Shown: piece after piece, positions 14,872 through 23,248 of the stretch
Layout: the number at the start of each line of letters is the position of its first letter
Numbering within the stretch: the first letter of the stretch is position 1
Assembly (NCBI GenBank): GCA_002501485.1
Contig: DLTS01000097.1
Span: 15,121 to 45,674 of the forward strand
Length of the DNA: 30,554 nt
From: Acidimicrobiaceae bacterium UBA7830
GTDB lineage: Bacteria > Actinomycetota > Acidimicrobiia > Acidimicrobiales > Ilumatobacteraceae
Reading direction: 5' to 3'
Translations under genes and position numbers: made by a program
Notes under the pieces: model-generated
Told to the model about the DNA's origin: nothing
Databases searched by the model: none
The model's input: only the letters and a program-made list of their open reading frames with translations

Positions 14872-16211
14872 GTTCGCGCCGACTCCGATGGAGCCTTTTT
14901 GTCTTCATCATCGTGGTTGCGACCCTGCTCGGAGTGAACTTAGGGACAGGCAACCAGCCGATTCTTGGCCTTGATCTGCAGGGTGGCGTCTCGGTCATAC
15001 TCCAGTCGACTGATGAGGCTTCTTCAGATGACCTCCTCGTGGTTCAAGATCTGATTCGCGACGAATTAGAAACCCTTGGCATCGCTGAGCCCGACGTTCG
15101 TGTCGAAGGTGCCAACATCGTTGTTGACCTTCCGGGAGTCAAAGATCAAGAAGAGGCCCTAGAAGCCGTTGATGTCGCCGGAATTGTGACGCTGCGACCA
15201 GTCCTTGCCTGCCAGGCCGGTGTGAGTCCCGCCGACCTCGGTGAGCAACTGCCAGACGGGACCGGAGCATTCATTACCGCAGACGGACTGCAAACCTGCA
15301 TTCTCGGGCCGTCGGGAGGTTCGGGCGAGGTCTTTGAGCGCGGAAGCGCCCAAGCCCAGATCAATCAACTCACCAATCAGTGGATCGTGTCGGTCGATCT
15401 CCGCAGTGAGAGTCAGCAAATCTGGAACGCTCTCGCAGCGGAGTGTTACTCCGCGACAGAGTCTTGCCCAACTCGCCAACTAGCGATTGTGCTCGACAAC
15501 ATCATCCAGTCAGCTCCGACGGTAAACCAACCGTCATTTTCAACCGGAGTTGAAATTTCTGGTGCGTTCACTGAAGACGAAGTTCGTTCTCTCGCCCGGG
15601 TGCTCAATCGTGGAGCCTTCCCAGTCGGTGTAGAAGCACAGCGGGTTGAGACCGTCTCTGCTACCGCCGGTGCTGATTCGCTTCGAGCGGTATTTATCGC
15701 TGGAGCAGTCGGGCTTGTTGCGATGTTGCTGTTCTTAGTGGCGTACTACCGGTCGATTGCGCTCATCATCGTTACCGGCCTTGCCATCTGGGGTTCGCTC
15801 GTCTTTTCCCTTGCGGCCTTGGTGTCTCAATGGACAAACTATGCGCTGAGCTTGGCAGGAATTACTGGCATAATCGTGGCCATCGGTGTCACTGTTGACA
15901 GTTATCTTGTGTTGTTCGAACGCCTGAAAGACGAAGTCCGCGCCGGTCGCTCTCCGAGGAATTCAGGCCCTCGCAGCTTTGCATCAACGTGGCGAACAAT
16001 TGTTTCTGCGGACCTTGTCTCCATTTTCGCGTCATCAATTTTGTTCTGGCTAAGCGTCGGTTCTGTGAAGGGGTTCGCGCTGTATCTCGGTCTCACCACG
16101 CTCTGTGACCTTGTGGTGTGTTGGTTCTTTACAAAACCAGCGACAATTCTGTTCACCCGTCGTATCGCAGTTGAACATGGAAACATCCTCGGCTTGGGAG
16201 GTGCGAAATGA
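14868..16211 (+). CDS. secD: Protein translocase subunit SecD
   Basis: A 447-residue membrane protein that uses the proton gradient, with SecF, to help pull exported proteins out of the SecYEG channel. An N-terminal transmembrane helix (about 9-26) is followed by the D1 signature LGLDLQGGVSVILQ (33-46). A periplasmic region of about 220 residues ends in FSTGVEISGAFTEDEVRSLARVLNRG. A block of five predicted helices begins near residue 270 and contains the loop IAIGVTVDSYLVLFERLKDEVRAGRS, the actinobacterial form of motif D4. GTG 14868 is chosen from the overlap with the yajC stop (GTGA). The end overlaps secF (ATGA). Confidence 0.96.
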   Translation: MSSRRLRWSLFVFIIVVATLLGVNLGTGNQPILGLDLQGGVSVILQSTDEASSDDLLVVQDLIRDELETLGIAEPDVRVEGANIVVDLPGVKDQEEALEAVDVAGIVTLRPVLACQAGVSPADLGEQLPDGTGAFITADGLQTCILGPSGGSGEVFERGSAQAQINQLTNQWIVSVDLRSESQQIWNALAAECYSATESCPTRQLAIVLDNIIQSAPTVNQPSFSTGVEISGAFTEDEVRSLARVLNRGAFPVGVEAQRVETVSATAGADSLRAVFIAGAVGLVAMLLFLVAYYRSIALIIVTGLAIWGSLVFSLAALVSQWTNYALSLAGITGIIVAIGVTVDSYLVLFERLKDEVRAGRSPRNSGPRSFASTWRTIVSADLVSIFASSILFWLSVGSVKGFALYLGLTTLCDLVVCWFFTKPATILFTRRIAVEHGNILGLGGAK

Positions 16212-17356
16212 GTGACCACACAGAACCACAGAAGGTCAACATCGCCGAGTCCGGCCGGAGCAGGCTTTATCTCGGGCAAACCGCCATCAACTTCTTCGGG
16301 CGGCGGCTCATAGGTGTTGTTGTCTCCTCACTGCTGCTTGTCGTGACGATCATTTCTCTTGCCGTACAGGGCCTCAACCTTGGTATCGACTTTGAAGGAG
16401 GAACGTCTTGGGATGTTCCGGCTAGCTCGTTCACTGTTGCTGATGCCGACGATCTGCTTGCCCAAGCCGAGATCGACACCGAGGGATCCCGGATCCAGCT
16501 GCGCGATTCCGAAAGTGGTTCTTTCGTCAAAGTGCAGGTGCGATCGATTAGTGACGCTGAAGCCCGTGAGGTTCGTCAGCTGTTAGCAGACGCAGCAGGA
16601 ACATCGGTTGACGACGTCAACGTCAATGTGGTTAGCGCGAGCTGGGGGAGTGACATCACCAATAAGGCGATTCGGGCACTCGTGATCTTCTTATTTGTCG
16701 TCGCGATCTTTATTTCCTTCCGCTTTGAATGGCGAATGGCGGTTGCGGCGATCCTCGCCATGATTCATGACGTCGTTATAAGTGTTGGCATCTATTCGCT
16801 GTTCGGATTTGTCGTGACTCCGGCGACGGTGATTGCGTTCCTCACGATCCTCGGTTACTCGCTGTACGACACCATTGTTGTGTTTGATCGGGTGAAGGAA
16901 AATGAGACACGATTCGCCCAAGTGAGAGTGGGGTACGGCGACGTTGTCAACGTGTCGATGAACCAAGTACTCATGCGGTCGACCAATACGTCGATTTCAT
17001 CGGTGCTGCCCGTGATTGCCCTTCTCGTGATCGGTTCCGGTGTGCTTGGGGCCTCGACGTTAAGTGAATTTGCTATCGCATTGCTCATTGGCATGTTGAT
17101 GGGAACGTACTCGTCAGTATTCGTAGCGTCGCCAACGCTAGCGTTGCTGAAACTTCGAGCTGAGGGCTGGAAAAAAGAAGGGGCAGACCACGTGCAAGGC
17201 GAAGACCTTCGAACGTTGGTGCTCGGCGGTTCGGTCTCACGTCGTGCCCGTTCAGGTGAAACGGCTGCGCCCAAGGGTTCAGAATCTTCTCAGTCGAGTG
17301 ACGCAGCGTCTGTGCTTCAACACGACCCACGCCCACGAAAGAAGCGTCGTCGCTGA
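16208..17356 (+). CDS. secF: Protein translocase subunit SecF
   Basis: A 382-residue partner of SecD. One transmembrane helix (about 33-54) is followed by the SecF signature LGIDFEGGTSW (58-68), a short periplasmic domain and five further helices. The last includes FLTILGYSLYDTIVVFDRVKENE, the expected D4-type motif, then RSTNTSISSVLPV. The C-terminal 60 or so residues are polar, rich in Ser and Arg and end in a basic KKRRR cluster. Such a tail is common in actinobacterial SecF but is not part of the conserved core. Translation is coupled to secD. apt starts 32 bases later with its own promoter-like site. Confidence 0.96.
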   Translation: MSDHTEPQKVNIAESGRSRLYLGQTAINFFGRRLIGVVVSSLLLVVTIISLAVQGLNLGIDFEGGTSWDVPASSFTVADADDLLAQAEIDTEGSRIQLRDSESGSFVKVQVRSISDAEAREVRQLLADAAGTSVDDVNVNVVSASWGSDITNKAIRALVIFLFVVAIFISFRFEWRMAVAAILAMIHDVVISVGIYSLFGFVVTPATVIAFLTILGYSLYDTIVVFDRVKENETRFAQVRVGYGDVVNVSMNQVLMRSTNTSISSVLPVIALLVIGSGVLGASTLSEFAIALLIGMLMGTYSSVFVASPTLALLKLRAEGWKKEGADHVQGEDLRTLVLGGSVSRRARSGETAAPKGSESSQSSDAASVLQHDPRPRKKRRR

Positions 17357-17376
17357 CAGCGAACCACTTGCTCCGA

Positions 17377-17382
17377 TAATCT
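17377..17382 (+). promoter_or_regulatory. Putative leaderless -10 element for apt
   Basis: TAATCT lies exactly 6 bases before the apt ATG at 17389. An overlapping GATAAT (17375-17380) is a slightly better match to TATAAT with 8 bases to the ATG. Either register places transcription at or within two bases of the start codon. No Shine-Dalgarno is visible. Confidence 0.55.
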
Positions 17383-17388
17383 CTACAT

Positions 17389-17913
17389 ATGGCAACATCG
17401 GAGTGGATGCTTCCTTTTTTGCGGGATATCAACGACTACCCCGTCGAAGGCATCACGTTTCGTGATATCACTCCGCTGCTCGGCGATGCAGCTGCCTTCG
17501 GCAGAGCAGTCGATGACCTTGTTGCCCATATGCACGACGAGCAGATTTCTCGTGTAGTCGGAGTCGAAGCTCGGGGGTTTATTCTCGCAGCTCCAGTGGC
17601 ATATCGGTTGAGAGCCGGCTTTGTGCCTGTTCGTAAGCCTGGCAAACTCCCGTGGGCGGTCGCCCGCGAAGAATATGAACTTGAGTACGGAACCGACCGT
17701 CTCGAAATTCACCGTGATGCCATCCGGCCTGATGAACAAGTACTGGTCGTCGATGATGTGCTTGCTACCGGTGGTACTGCGGCGGCGACGTGCAAACTCG
17801 TCGAAGCATTGGGTGGAACTGTGGTTGGTATCGCAGTCATGCTCGAACTTGAGGCACTTGAGGGGCGTATGCGGCTTTCGGGCCGTCGAGTGGAGAGCTT
17901 GCTAAGGTTGTAG
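17389..17913 (+). CDS. apt: Adenine phosphoribosyltransferase
   Basis: A 174-residue enzyme that makes AMP from adenine and PRPP. The PRPP-binding motif is VLVVDDVLATGGTAAA (about 119-134). Other Apt blocks are FRDITPLLGD, VGVEARGFILAAPVA, RKPGKLPW and YELEYGTD. Length is standard. It stands directly upstream of rel (8 bases), the same pair as Rv2584c-Rv2583c in M. tuberculosis. This pairs purine salvage with (p)ppGpp metabolism. The start is supported by the leaderless-type site. Confidence 0.96.
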   Translation: MATSEWMLPFLRDINDYPVEGITFRDITPLLGDAAAFGRAVDDLVAHMHDEQISRVVGVEARGFILAAPVAYRLRAGFVPVRKPGKLPWAVAREEYELEYGTDRLEIHRDAIRPDEQVLVVDDVLATGGTAAATCKLVEALGGTVVGIAVMLELEALEGRMRLSGRRVESLLRL

Positions 17914-17921
17914 GGGACGCT

Positions 17922-20147
17922 ATGGCAACCGTTGATCGAGTTCTCCCATGGAGACGTAACACCGAACAAAATCTCGCAAGCCACCTGTCTCCGGTCGTTG
18001 AGTCGTACCTTAAGTACCACCCCAAGGCGTCGACGGGAATGATTCATCGAGCGTACGACGTTGCGGCTGAGGCTCACGCAACGCAATTGCGTTCGAGCGG
18101 CGAAAGTTACATTCACCACCCTCTGGCAGTGGCCAAAATTGTCGCGGAGTTTGGGCTAGACGACATTTCCCTCTCAGCCGCCTTATTGCATGATGCGGTT
18201 GAAGACACCGAGCTTTCGCTCGATGACCTGCGCAGAGATTTTGGCGAAGACGTTGCTGCGATTGTTGACGGTGTAACCAAGCTTGATCGCCTGCAGTTTG
18301 ATTCTCGGGAGGCGCAGCAGGCGGCGACGATGCGCAAGATGCTCGTCGCAATGGCAAAAGACCTTCGGGTGTTGCTCATCAAACTCGCCGATCGACTGCA
18401 CAACATGCGAACGATTGCGTCGATGTCTCCAGATCGTCAGCATCGAATTGCGCAGGAAACTCTTGATATCTATGCACCGCTTGCCCACAGGTTGGGTATT
18501 CAAGAGGTTCGTCAGCAATTAGAAGATCTTGCGTTTTCGGCGCTACATCCCAAACGCTTTGCCGAGCTCGATCACCTGGTGTCAGAGCGTACACCTGAAC
18601 GTGATATGTCAGTCGCACAAGCGATCGCCACGGTGCGTACGCGACTCATTGAGTCAGGAGTTCGGTGTGAGGTCACTGGCCGCAGCAAGCACTTGTGGAG
18701 TGTCTACGAGAAGATGGTTGTGAAGGGTCGAGACGTCGATGACATTTTCGACATAGTTGCGGTTCGGGTGATCGCTCCAACGGTCAAGGACTGTTACGCA
18801 GCTCTAGGTTGTATCCATGGAAATTGGCGTCCCGTCGTGGGGCGTTTCAAAGACTACATCGCTATGCCGAAGTTCAACCTGTATCAAAGTCTTCATACGA
18901 CGGTGATCGGCGCAAACGGCAGACCAATGGAAGTTCAAATTCGCACCGATGAGATGCATCGGCGAGCGGAGTGGGGAGTCGCTGCTCACTGGGCTTACAA
19001 ATCAGGCGGCGATGATGGCGATATCGATTGGCTCAATCGTCTCGTCGATTGGCAAGCAGAAGTTGATGACCCGTCAAAGTTTATGGAGGCGTTAAAGACA
19101 GACCTCGATCAAGACGAGGTATATGTCTTTACTCCCGAGGGTCGGGTCGTTGCATTGCCGATCGGTTCGACCCCAATCGACTTTGCCTACGCCGTGCACA
19201 CTGAAGTGGGTCACGCCTGTTACGGAGCCAAAGTAAACGGTCGTCTCGTTGCTCTCGACAGCACACTCAACAGCGGCGATTCATGTGAAATTCTCACCTC
19301 GAAATCAGACGATGCATCACCGTCACAAGACTGGTTGGCCTTCGTTGTTTCCACTCGCGCTCGAAACAAAATTCGGCAGTGGTTTAGTCGGGAGCGTCGT
19401 CTTGATGCGATTGAAGAGGGCAGAGAGGAACTAACCGAGGAATTCCGGCGTGAGCGGGTGCCTCTGCAGCAGGTATGGACGCATGATGAGTTTGCTCGCA
19501 TCGTTGAAGAGACAGCCCAAGGCGACCTCAACGGCTTTCTGGCAGCGATCGGGGAGGGGCACCAATCTGCTCGAAGTGTTGCTCTTCGAATGGCGAACGC
19601 GTTCGACCCAAGTCGGATCGTCGATGCACCGCCCGAAGAGATCCTTCGCCACCGGCTGCGACGCGACAGCGAGTCTGGGATTCATGTTGAAGGCCTTGAA
19701 GATCTTCTCGTTCGCCTTGCCAGCTGTTGTACTCCGGTCCCAGGTGACCCGATCATTGGCTTTGTCACCCGCGGACGCGGAATCAGCGTTCACCGAACTG
19801 ACTGTGCGAACGCGCTTGGTCTGAGCGAAGAGCAGTCGGCTCGCCTTATCGACGTTGATTGGGATGTTGATGGCTCCCAGAGTGTGGTGAATGCCGGAGT
19901 GGAAGTGGTTGCCCTCGACCGCACCAACCTGCTTCGAGATGTCGCGAATGCACTTGGCGATCACCATGTGAACATCGTCTCCTGCGAGACCCTCACAGGC
20001 GACGATCGAGTCGCAAAGATGCGGTTCGAATTCGAATTGAAGAATGCAACGCAGTTACACACCGTTCTTCACCGGATAAAGGCAATCAATTCTGTCTACG
20101 ACGCGTATCGCGTCATTCCCGGCGGATCAACAGACGACAACTCCTAA
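17922..20147 (+). CDS. relA: Bifunctional (p)ppGpp synthetase/hydrolase Rel
   Basis: A 741-residue stringent-response enzyme with all standard domains. The N-terminal HD hydrolase has its metal ligands in place: H52, H90-D91 in LLHDAVEDT and D157 in KLADRLHNMRT. The synthetase domain (about 245-360) carries RFKDYIAMPK (RxKD type, typical of bifunctional Rel rather than EhDD-type RelA) and MEVQIRTDEMH. The TGS domain spans about 398-459 (EVYVFTPEGRVVALPIGSTP). A zinc-finger-like segment has C602, C603, H624 and C628, and a C-terminal ACT domain begins near 660. It should therefore both make and degrade the alarmone. AGGGGA overlaps the apt stop codon and lies 4 bases before the ATG. Confidence 0.97.
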   Translation: MATVDRVLPWRRNTEQNLASHLSPVVESYLKYHPKASTGMIHRAYDVAAEAHATQLRSSGESYIHHPLAVAKIVAEFGLDDISLSAALLHDAVEDTELSLDDLRRDFGEDVAAIVDGVTKLDRLQFDSREAQQAATMRKMLVAMAKDLRVLLIKLADRLHNMRTIASMSPDRQHRIAQETLDIYAPLAHRLGIQEVRQQLEDLAFSALHPKRFAELDHLVSERTPERDMSVAQAIATVRTRLIESGVRCEVTGRSKHLWSVYEKMVVKGRDVDDIFDIVAVRVIAPTVKDCYAALGCIHGNWRPVVGRFKDYIAMPKFNLYQSLHTTVIGANGRPMEVQIRTDEMHRRAEWGVAAHWAYKSGGDDGDIDWLNRLVDWQAEVDDPSKFMEALKTDLDQDEVYVFTPEGRVVALPIGSTPIDFAYAVHTEVGHACYGAKVNGRLVALDSTLNSGDSCEILTSKSDDASPSQDWLAFVVSTRARNKIRQWFSRERRLDAIEEGREELTEEFRRERVPLQQVWTHDEFARIVEETAQGDLNGFLAAIGEGHQSARSVALRMANAFDPSRIVDAPPEEILRHRLRRDSESGIHVEGLEDLLVRLASCCTPVPGDPIIGFVTRGRGISVHRTDCANALGLSEEQSARLIDVDWDVDGSQSVVNAGVEVVALDRTNLLRDVANALGDHHVNIVSCETLTGDDRVAKMRFEFELKNATQLHTVLHRIKAINSVYDAYRVIPGGSTDDNS

Positions 20148-20177
20148 GAGATCACCGCAGGAGTTCGCTTAGGCCGG

Positions 20178-20183
20178 TAACCT
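20178..20183 (+). promoter_or_regulatory. Putative leaderless -10 element for hisS
   Basis: TAACCT lies exactly 6 bases before the GTG at 20190 and so supports that GTG as the hisS start. No Shine-Dalgarno is present in the 42-base rel-hisS gap. Confidence 0.55.
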
Positions 20184-20189
20184 CGCCAC

Positions 20190-21464
20190 GTGCCCGAATT
20201 CAGCACGAGCCCAGGAATGCGCGACATTACTGCGCCTGAATCGTTCAGGTGGCGACGTTTTATTGACGTATTTGAACACACTGTTGGCCTTGCTGGGTAT
20301 GACCTCGTGATCCCCCCGTTGTTGGAAGACGTCGGCGTGTTTACCCGTCTTGGCGAAGCAACTGACGTTGTGACCAAGGAAATGTACGACTTCGTCGATA
20401 AGGGTGAACGGCACGTGGCCCTGAGGCCCGAGCAGACGGCAAGTATTTGCAGGAGTTTCGTTGAGCATCGGCCAACGACGCCGTTCAAGGCGTGGTACTC
20501 GGGTCCAAACTTTCGGTACGAAAAACCGCAGCGAGGCAGGTACCGCCAGTTTGACCAAGTCGGTATTGAGGTGCTCGGATCACTTGATCCCCACATCGAT
20601 ATCGAAGTCATCCAACTCGGTTGGACGTTTTTTGCTGCGCTGGGGCTGCGCAACGTCAAACTCGCCATCAATTCGTTAGGAACGCCCGATGATCGGGCCA
20701 GATATGTTGCTGCGCTGCACGAGTACTTCGAGTCTCGTAATGCTGATCTTTCCCCAGAGTCGCAACAGACCCTGCTGCGGAACCCGTTGCGGGTGCTTGA
20801 CAGCAAACGGCCCCAAGACGCCCTGGTGATTGCCGAGGCCCCTCTCATCAACAGTTATTGGTGTCCAGAGGCTGCCGAGCACTTTGAGGTTGTCTGCGAG
20901 GGTCTGAATGCAGTGGGAGTGCCATACAACCTTGATCTCAAGTTGGTTCGGGGCCTCGATTACTACCGTGGCACCACATTCGAATACCGCGGAGGAACCC
21001 TCGATTCGGCACAAAACGCCCTAGGTGGGGGAGGTCGTTACGACGGGCTCGTCGCCGATCTTGGCGGGCCGGACACCCCTGGTGTCGGGTTCGCAATCGG
21101 GCTCGATCGGACCTTGCTTGCCTGCAACGATGAGAACGTATTTGCTGCCCCCAGCCAGAATGCGGATGTATTTGTTGTCGATGTTGGCGATGGAAGCGAT
21201 GCACTCACTGTGTGCACCGAACTACGCACTGTTGGAATCCGAGCCGAGAGAAGTTGGGACCAGCGAAGCATGAAAGCTCAAATGAAAGCTGCAAACAGAA
21301 GCGGCGCGCGTTTTGCAGTACTTATTGGAGAGTCAGAGCGGGAGACCGGTACCGCACTGATTCGCGACCTCCGATCTGACGAAGAGCAACTTTTGGTCGC
21401 CCGTGCCGACGTTACAGAGACACTGATTTCGCGTTTATCTTCCCTCCAAGGAGCAGCCTCATGA
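20190..21464 (+). CDS. hisS: Histidine--tRNA ligase
   Basis: A 424-residue class II synthetase that charges tRNA-His. Motif 2 is FRYEKPQRGRYRQF (108-121). The histidine-specific block LVRGLDYYRGTTFEY lies near 252-266, and motif 3 is TPGVGFAIGLDRTLL. A C-terminal anticodon-binding domain begins near residue 325 (NADVFVVDVGDG). The GTG start gives the typical N-terminus ending in GMRDITAPE and is backed by TAACCT six bases upstream. The end overlaps aspS by 4 bases (ATGA). The M. tuberculosis homologue is also close downstream of relA. Confidence 0.96.
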   Translation: MPEFSTSPGMRDITAPESFRWRRFIDVFEHTVGLAGYDLVIPPLLEDVGVFTRLGEATDVVTKEMYDFVDKGERHVALRPEQTASICRSFVEHRPTTPFKAWYSGPNFRYEKPQRGRYRQFDQVGIEVLGSLDPHIDIEVIQLGWTFFAALGLRNVKLAINSLGTPDDRARYVAALHEYFESRNADLSPESQQTLLRNPLRVLDSKRPQDALVIAEAPLINSYWCPEAAEHFEVVCEGLNAVGVPYNLDLKLVRGLDYYRGTTFEYRGGTLDSAQNALGGGGRYDGLVADLGGPDTPGVGFAIGLDRTLLACNDENVFAAPSQNADVFVVDVGDGSDALTVCTELRTVGIRAERSWDQRSMKAQMKAANRSGARFAVLIGESERETGTALIRDLRSDEEQLLVARADVTETLISRLSSLQGAAS

Positions 21465-23224
21465 ATCCCCCTGTTTCGCACTCTGGTGCGACCTCGATGC
21501 GAACTCATATGTGCGGTGACCTTCGCGCTTCTGATATCGGATCAGAAGTCTCAGTATGTGGTTGGGTCGGTCGACGTCGAGAACATGGTGAGCATCTCGC
21601 CTTCGTCGATCTGCGCGATCACAGCGGCCTTCTTCAGTGTGTGATCAATAACAACGTCGATGTGAGGTCTGAATATGTGGTGAGGATCACCGGTGTTGTT
21701 CGGGCCCGTCCCGAGGGCACAGTGAACGATTCGTTGCCAACTGGCGAGATCGAAATCGGCGACTGTGAGGTCGAGATTCTTCGCCGTTCTGAGTCGCCGC
21801 CGTTCTCTATTGACGACCGAGCGAATGATGTCGACGAAAACGTACGGTTGCAGTATCGCTACCTCGACTTGCGTCGAAGTCGCATGCAGCGAAACCTTCG
21901 GGTTCGGGCGGCGGTTAACAGCGCAGTGCGAACATCGATGGAACGCCAAGGGTTCGTTGAGGTTGAAACGCCAATGCTCGTGCCGTCCACGCCAGAGGGA
22001 GCCCGCGAGTTCCTTGTGCCGAGTCGAAAATCACCTGGTGAGTTTTATGCGCTTCCGCAATCACCACAACTCTTCAAGCAGTTGTTGATGGTCGGTGGCA
22101 CCGACCGGTACTATCAGATTGCGCGTTGTCTGCGTGATGAAGACCTTCGCGCTGATCGGCAGTACGAGTTCATGCAGCTCGATATGGAGATGTCGTTTGT
22201 CGAGCAAGACGATGTCCTCGATGCAGTTGGAGACGCCGTGCTCGCCGCAGCGGAAGCAGTGCTTGGTGAACGGCCTCCAGCCATCGAACGAATGACGTGG
22301 CACGATTCGATGAATCGATTCGGCATCGACAAGCCCGACCTTCGTTTCGGTATGGAACTCGTTGAGTTGACCTCGACGTTTGGCTCCACGCAGTTTAAGG
22401 CCTTCGCCGGCGCAGAGTCGATCAAAGGAATCCTCGTGTCTGGCGGTGCGGCAGACTTTGGTCGTAATCAACTCGACAAACTCACCGACCGAGCGAAGGG
22501 CATCGGTGCGAAGGGCCTTGTGTGGCTGAAGGTAACGTCAGAGGGCTTTGAGTCACCTGTGGCTAAGTTCCTAAGTGAGGAGGAGTCGGCTTCGGTGCGA
22601 GCTGCGATGTCGGCCTCAGAGGGTGACCTCATCCTTATCGTGGCTGATGAGTGGGCAACGACGTGCGAAGTGCTCGGTACCCTCCGCAATGATCTGGGTC
22701 GTCCTCCTGTGCATGAAGGCCCATACCGGTACGTGTGGATTGTCGAGTTCCCTCTCTTTGTGGGCGTCGACCCGGTGACTGGTACCCCTCGCCCGGGGCA
22801 CCACCCGTTTACTCGCCCTCACCCAGATGACGTTGATCGAATTGAGTCTGACCCACTGTCCGTGCGTTCGATTGCCTACGACCTCGTCTTAAATGGTTGG
22901 GAATTGGGCTCTGGATCAATCCGTATTCATGAACCAGAACTCCAACGCCAAGTTTTTTCTGCGCTGGGTATCACCGAGGAGGAAGCTGATAGCAAATTTG
23001 GTTTCTTCCTTCGCCCATTTGATTATGGAGCGCCGCCCCATGGCGGTTTCGCATTCGGTCTCGATCGTCTGACAGCAATTCTCGCCGGTGAGGACAACAT
23101 CAGAGAGGTCATTGCGTATCCAAAGACCCAGAGTGGCACCGACCCAATGACAAAGTCGCCGCTTCCAGTTGACGGCGAAGTGCTCGGAGATCTTGGGCTT
23201 CGCGTCCTGCCCAAAGTCGACTAA
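21461..23224 (+). CDS. aspS: Aspartate--tRNA(Asp/Asn) ligase, bacterial type
   Basis: A 587-residue bacterial-type AspRS. The order is an N-terminal OB-fold anticodon domain (MRTHMCGDLRASDIG, then VCGWVGRRREHG), the catalytic core with motif 2 (YYQIARCLRDEDLRADRQ, about 216-234), an inserted GAD domain and motif 3 (GGFAFGLDRLTAILAG). H42 in RRREHG occupies the position that is Leu30 in E. coli AspRS and His in non-discriminating enzymes. This suggests it also charges tRNA-Asn and relies on the GatCAB amidotransferase, which is not in this window. AAGGAG lies 7 bases before the ATG at 21461, favouring it over the ATG at 21497. The start overlaps the hisS stop. Confidence 0.96.
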   Translation: MNPPVSHSGATSMRTHMCGDLRASDIGSEVSVCGWVGRRREHGEHLAFVDLRDHSGLLQCVINNNVDVRSEYVVRITGVVRARPEGTVNDSLPTGEIEIGDCEVEILRRSESPPFSIDDRANDVDENVRLQYRYLDLRRSRMQRNLRVRAAVNSAVRTSMERQGFVEVETPMLVPSTPEGAREFLVPSRKSPGEFYALPQSPQLFKQLLMVGGTDRYYQIARCLRDEDLRADRQYEFMQLDMEMSFVEQDDVLDAVGDAVLAAAEAVLGERPPAIERMTWHDSMNRFGIDKPDLRFGMELVELTSTFGSTQFKAFAGAESIKGILVSGGAADFGRNQLDKLTDRAKGIGAKGLVWLKVTSEGFESPVAKFLSEEESASVRAAMSASEGDLILIVADEWATTCEVLGTLRNDLGRPPVHEGPYRYVWIVEFPLFVGVDPVTGTPRPGHHPFTRPHPDDVDRIESDPLSVRSIAYDLVLNGWELGSGSIRIHEPELQRQVFSALGITEEEADSKFGFFLRPFDYGAPPHGGFAFGLDRLTAILAGEDNIREVIAYPKTQSGTDPMTKSPLPVDGEVLGDLGLRVLPKVD

Positions 23225-23225
23225 C

Positions 23226-23231
23226 TACTAT
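23226..23231 (+). promoter_or_regulatory. Possible -10 element before the aldolase gene
   Basis: TACTAT fits TANNNT and lies 17 bases before the ATG at 23249. Initiation near 23238 would give a leader of about 11 bases beginning at a GGGAG Shine-Dalgarno (23239-23243), which is 5 bases from the ATG. No convincing -35 box is seen, and read-through from aspS is equally possible. Confidence 0.35.
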
Positions 23232-23248
23232 CAGGTTCGGGAGACCTA

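Noticed and set aside
17350..17362. Inverted repeat TCGCTG-A-CAGCGA at the secF stop, considered as a terminator
   Set aside because: The stem is short and there is no following U-run. It also overlaps the secF coding end, so it is probably chance.
20144..20851. Long minus-strand reading frame (235 codons) opposite hisS
   Set aside because: It lies wholly antisense to a confidently identified hisS, shows no recognisable domain and has the biased composition of a shadow frame.
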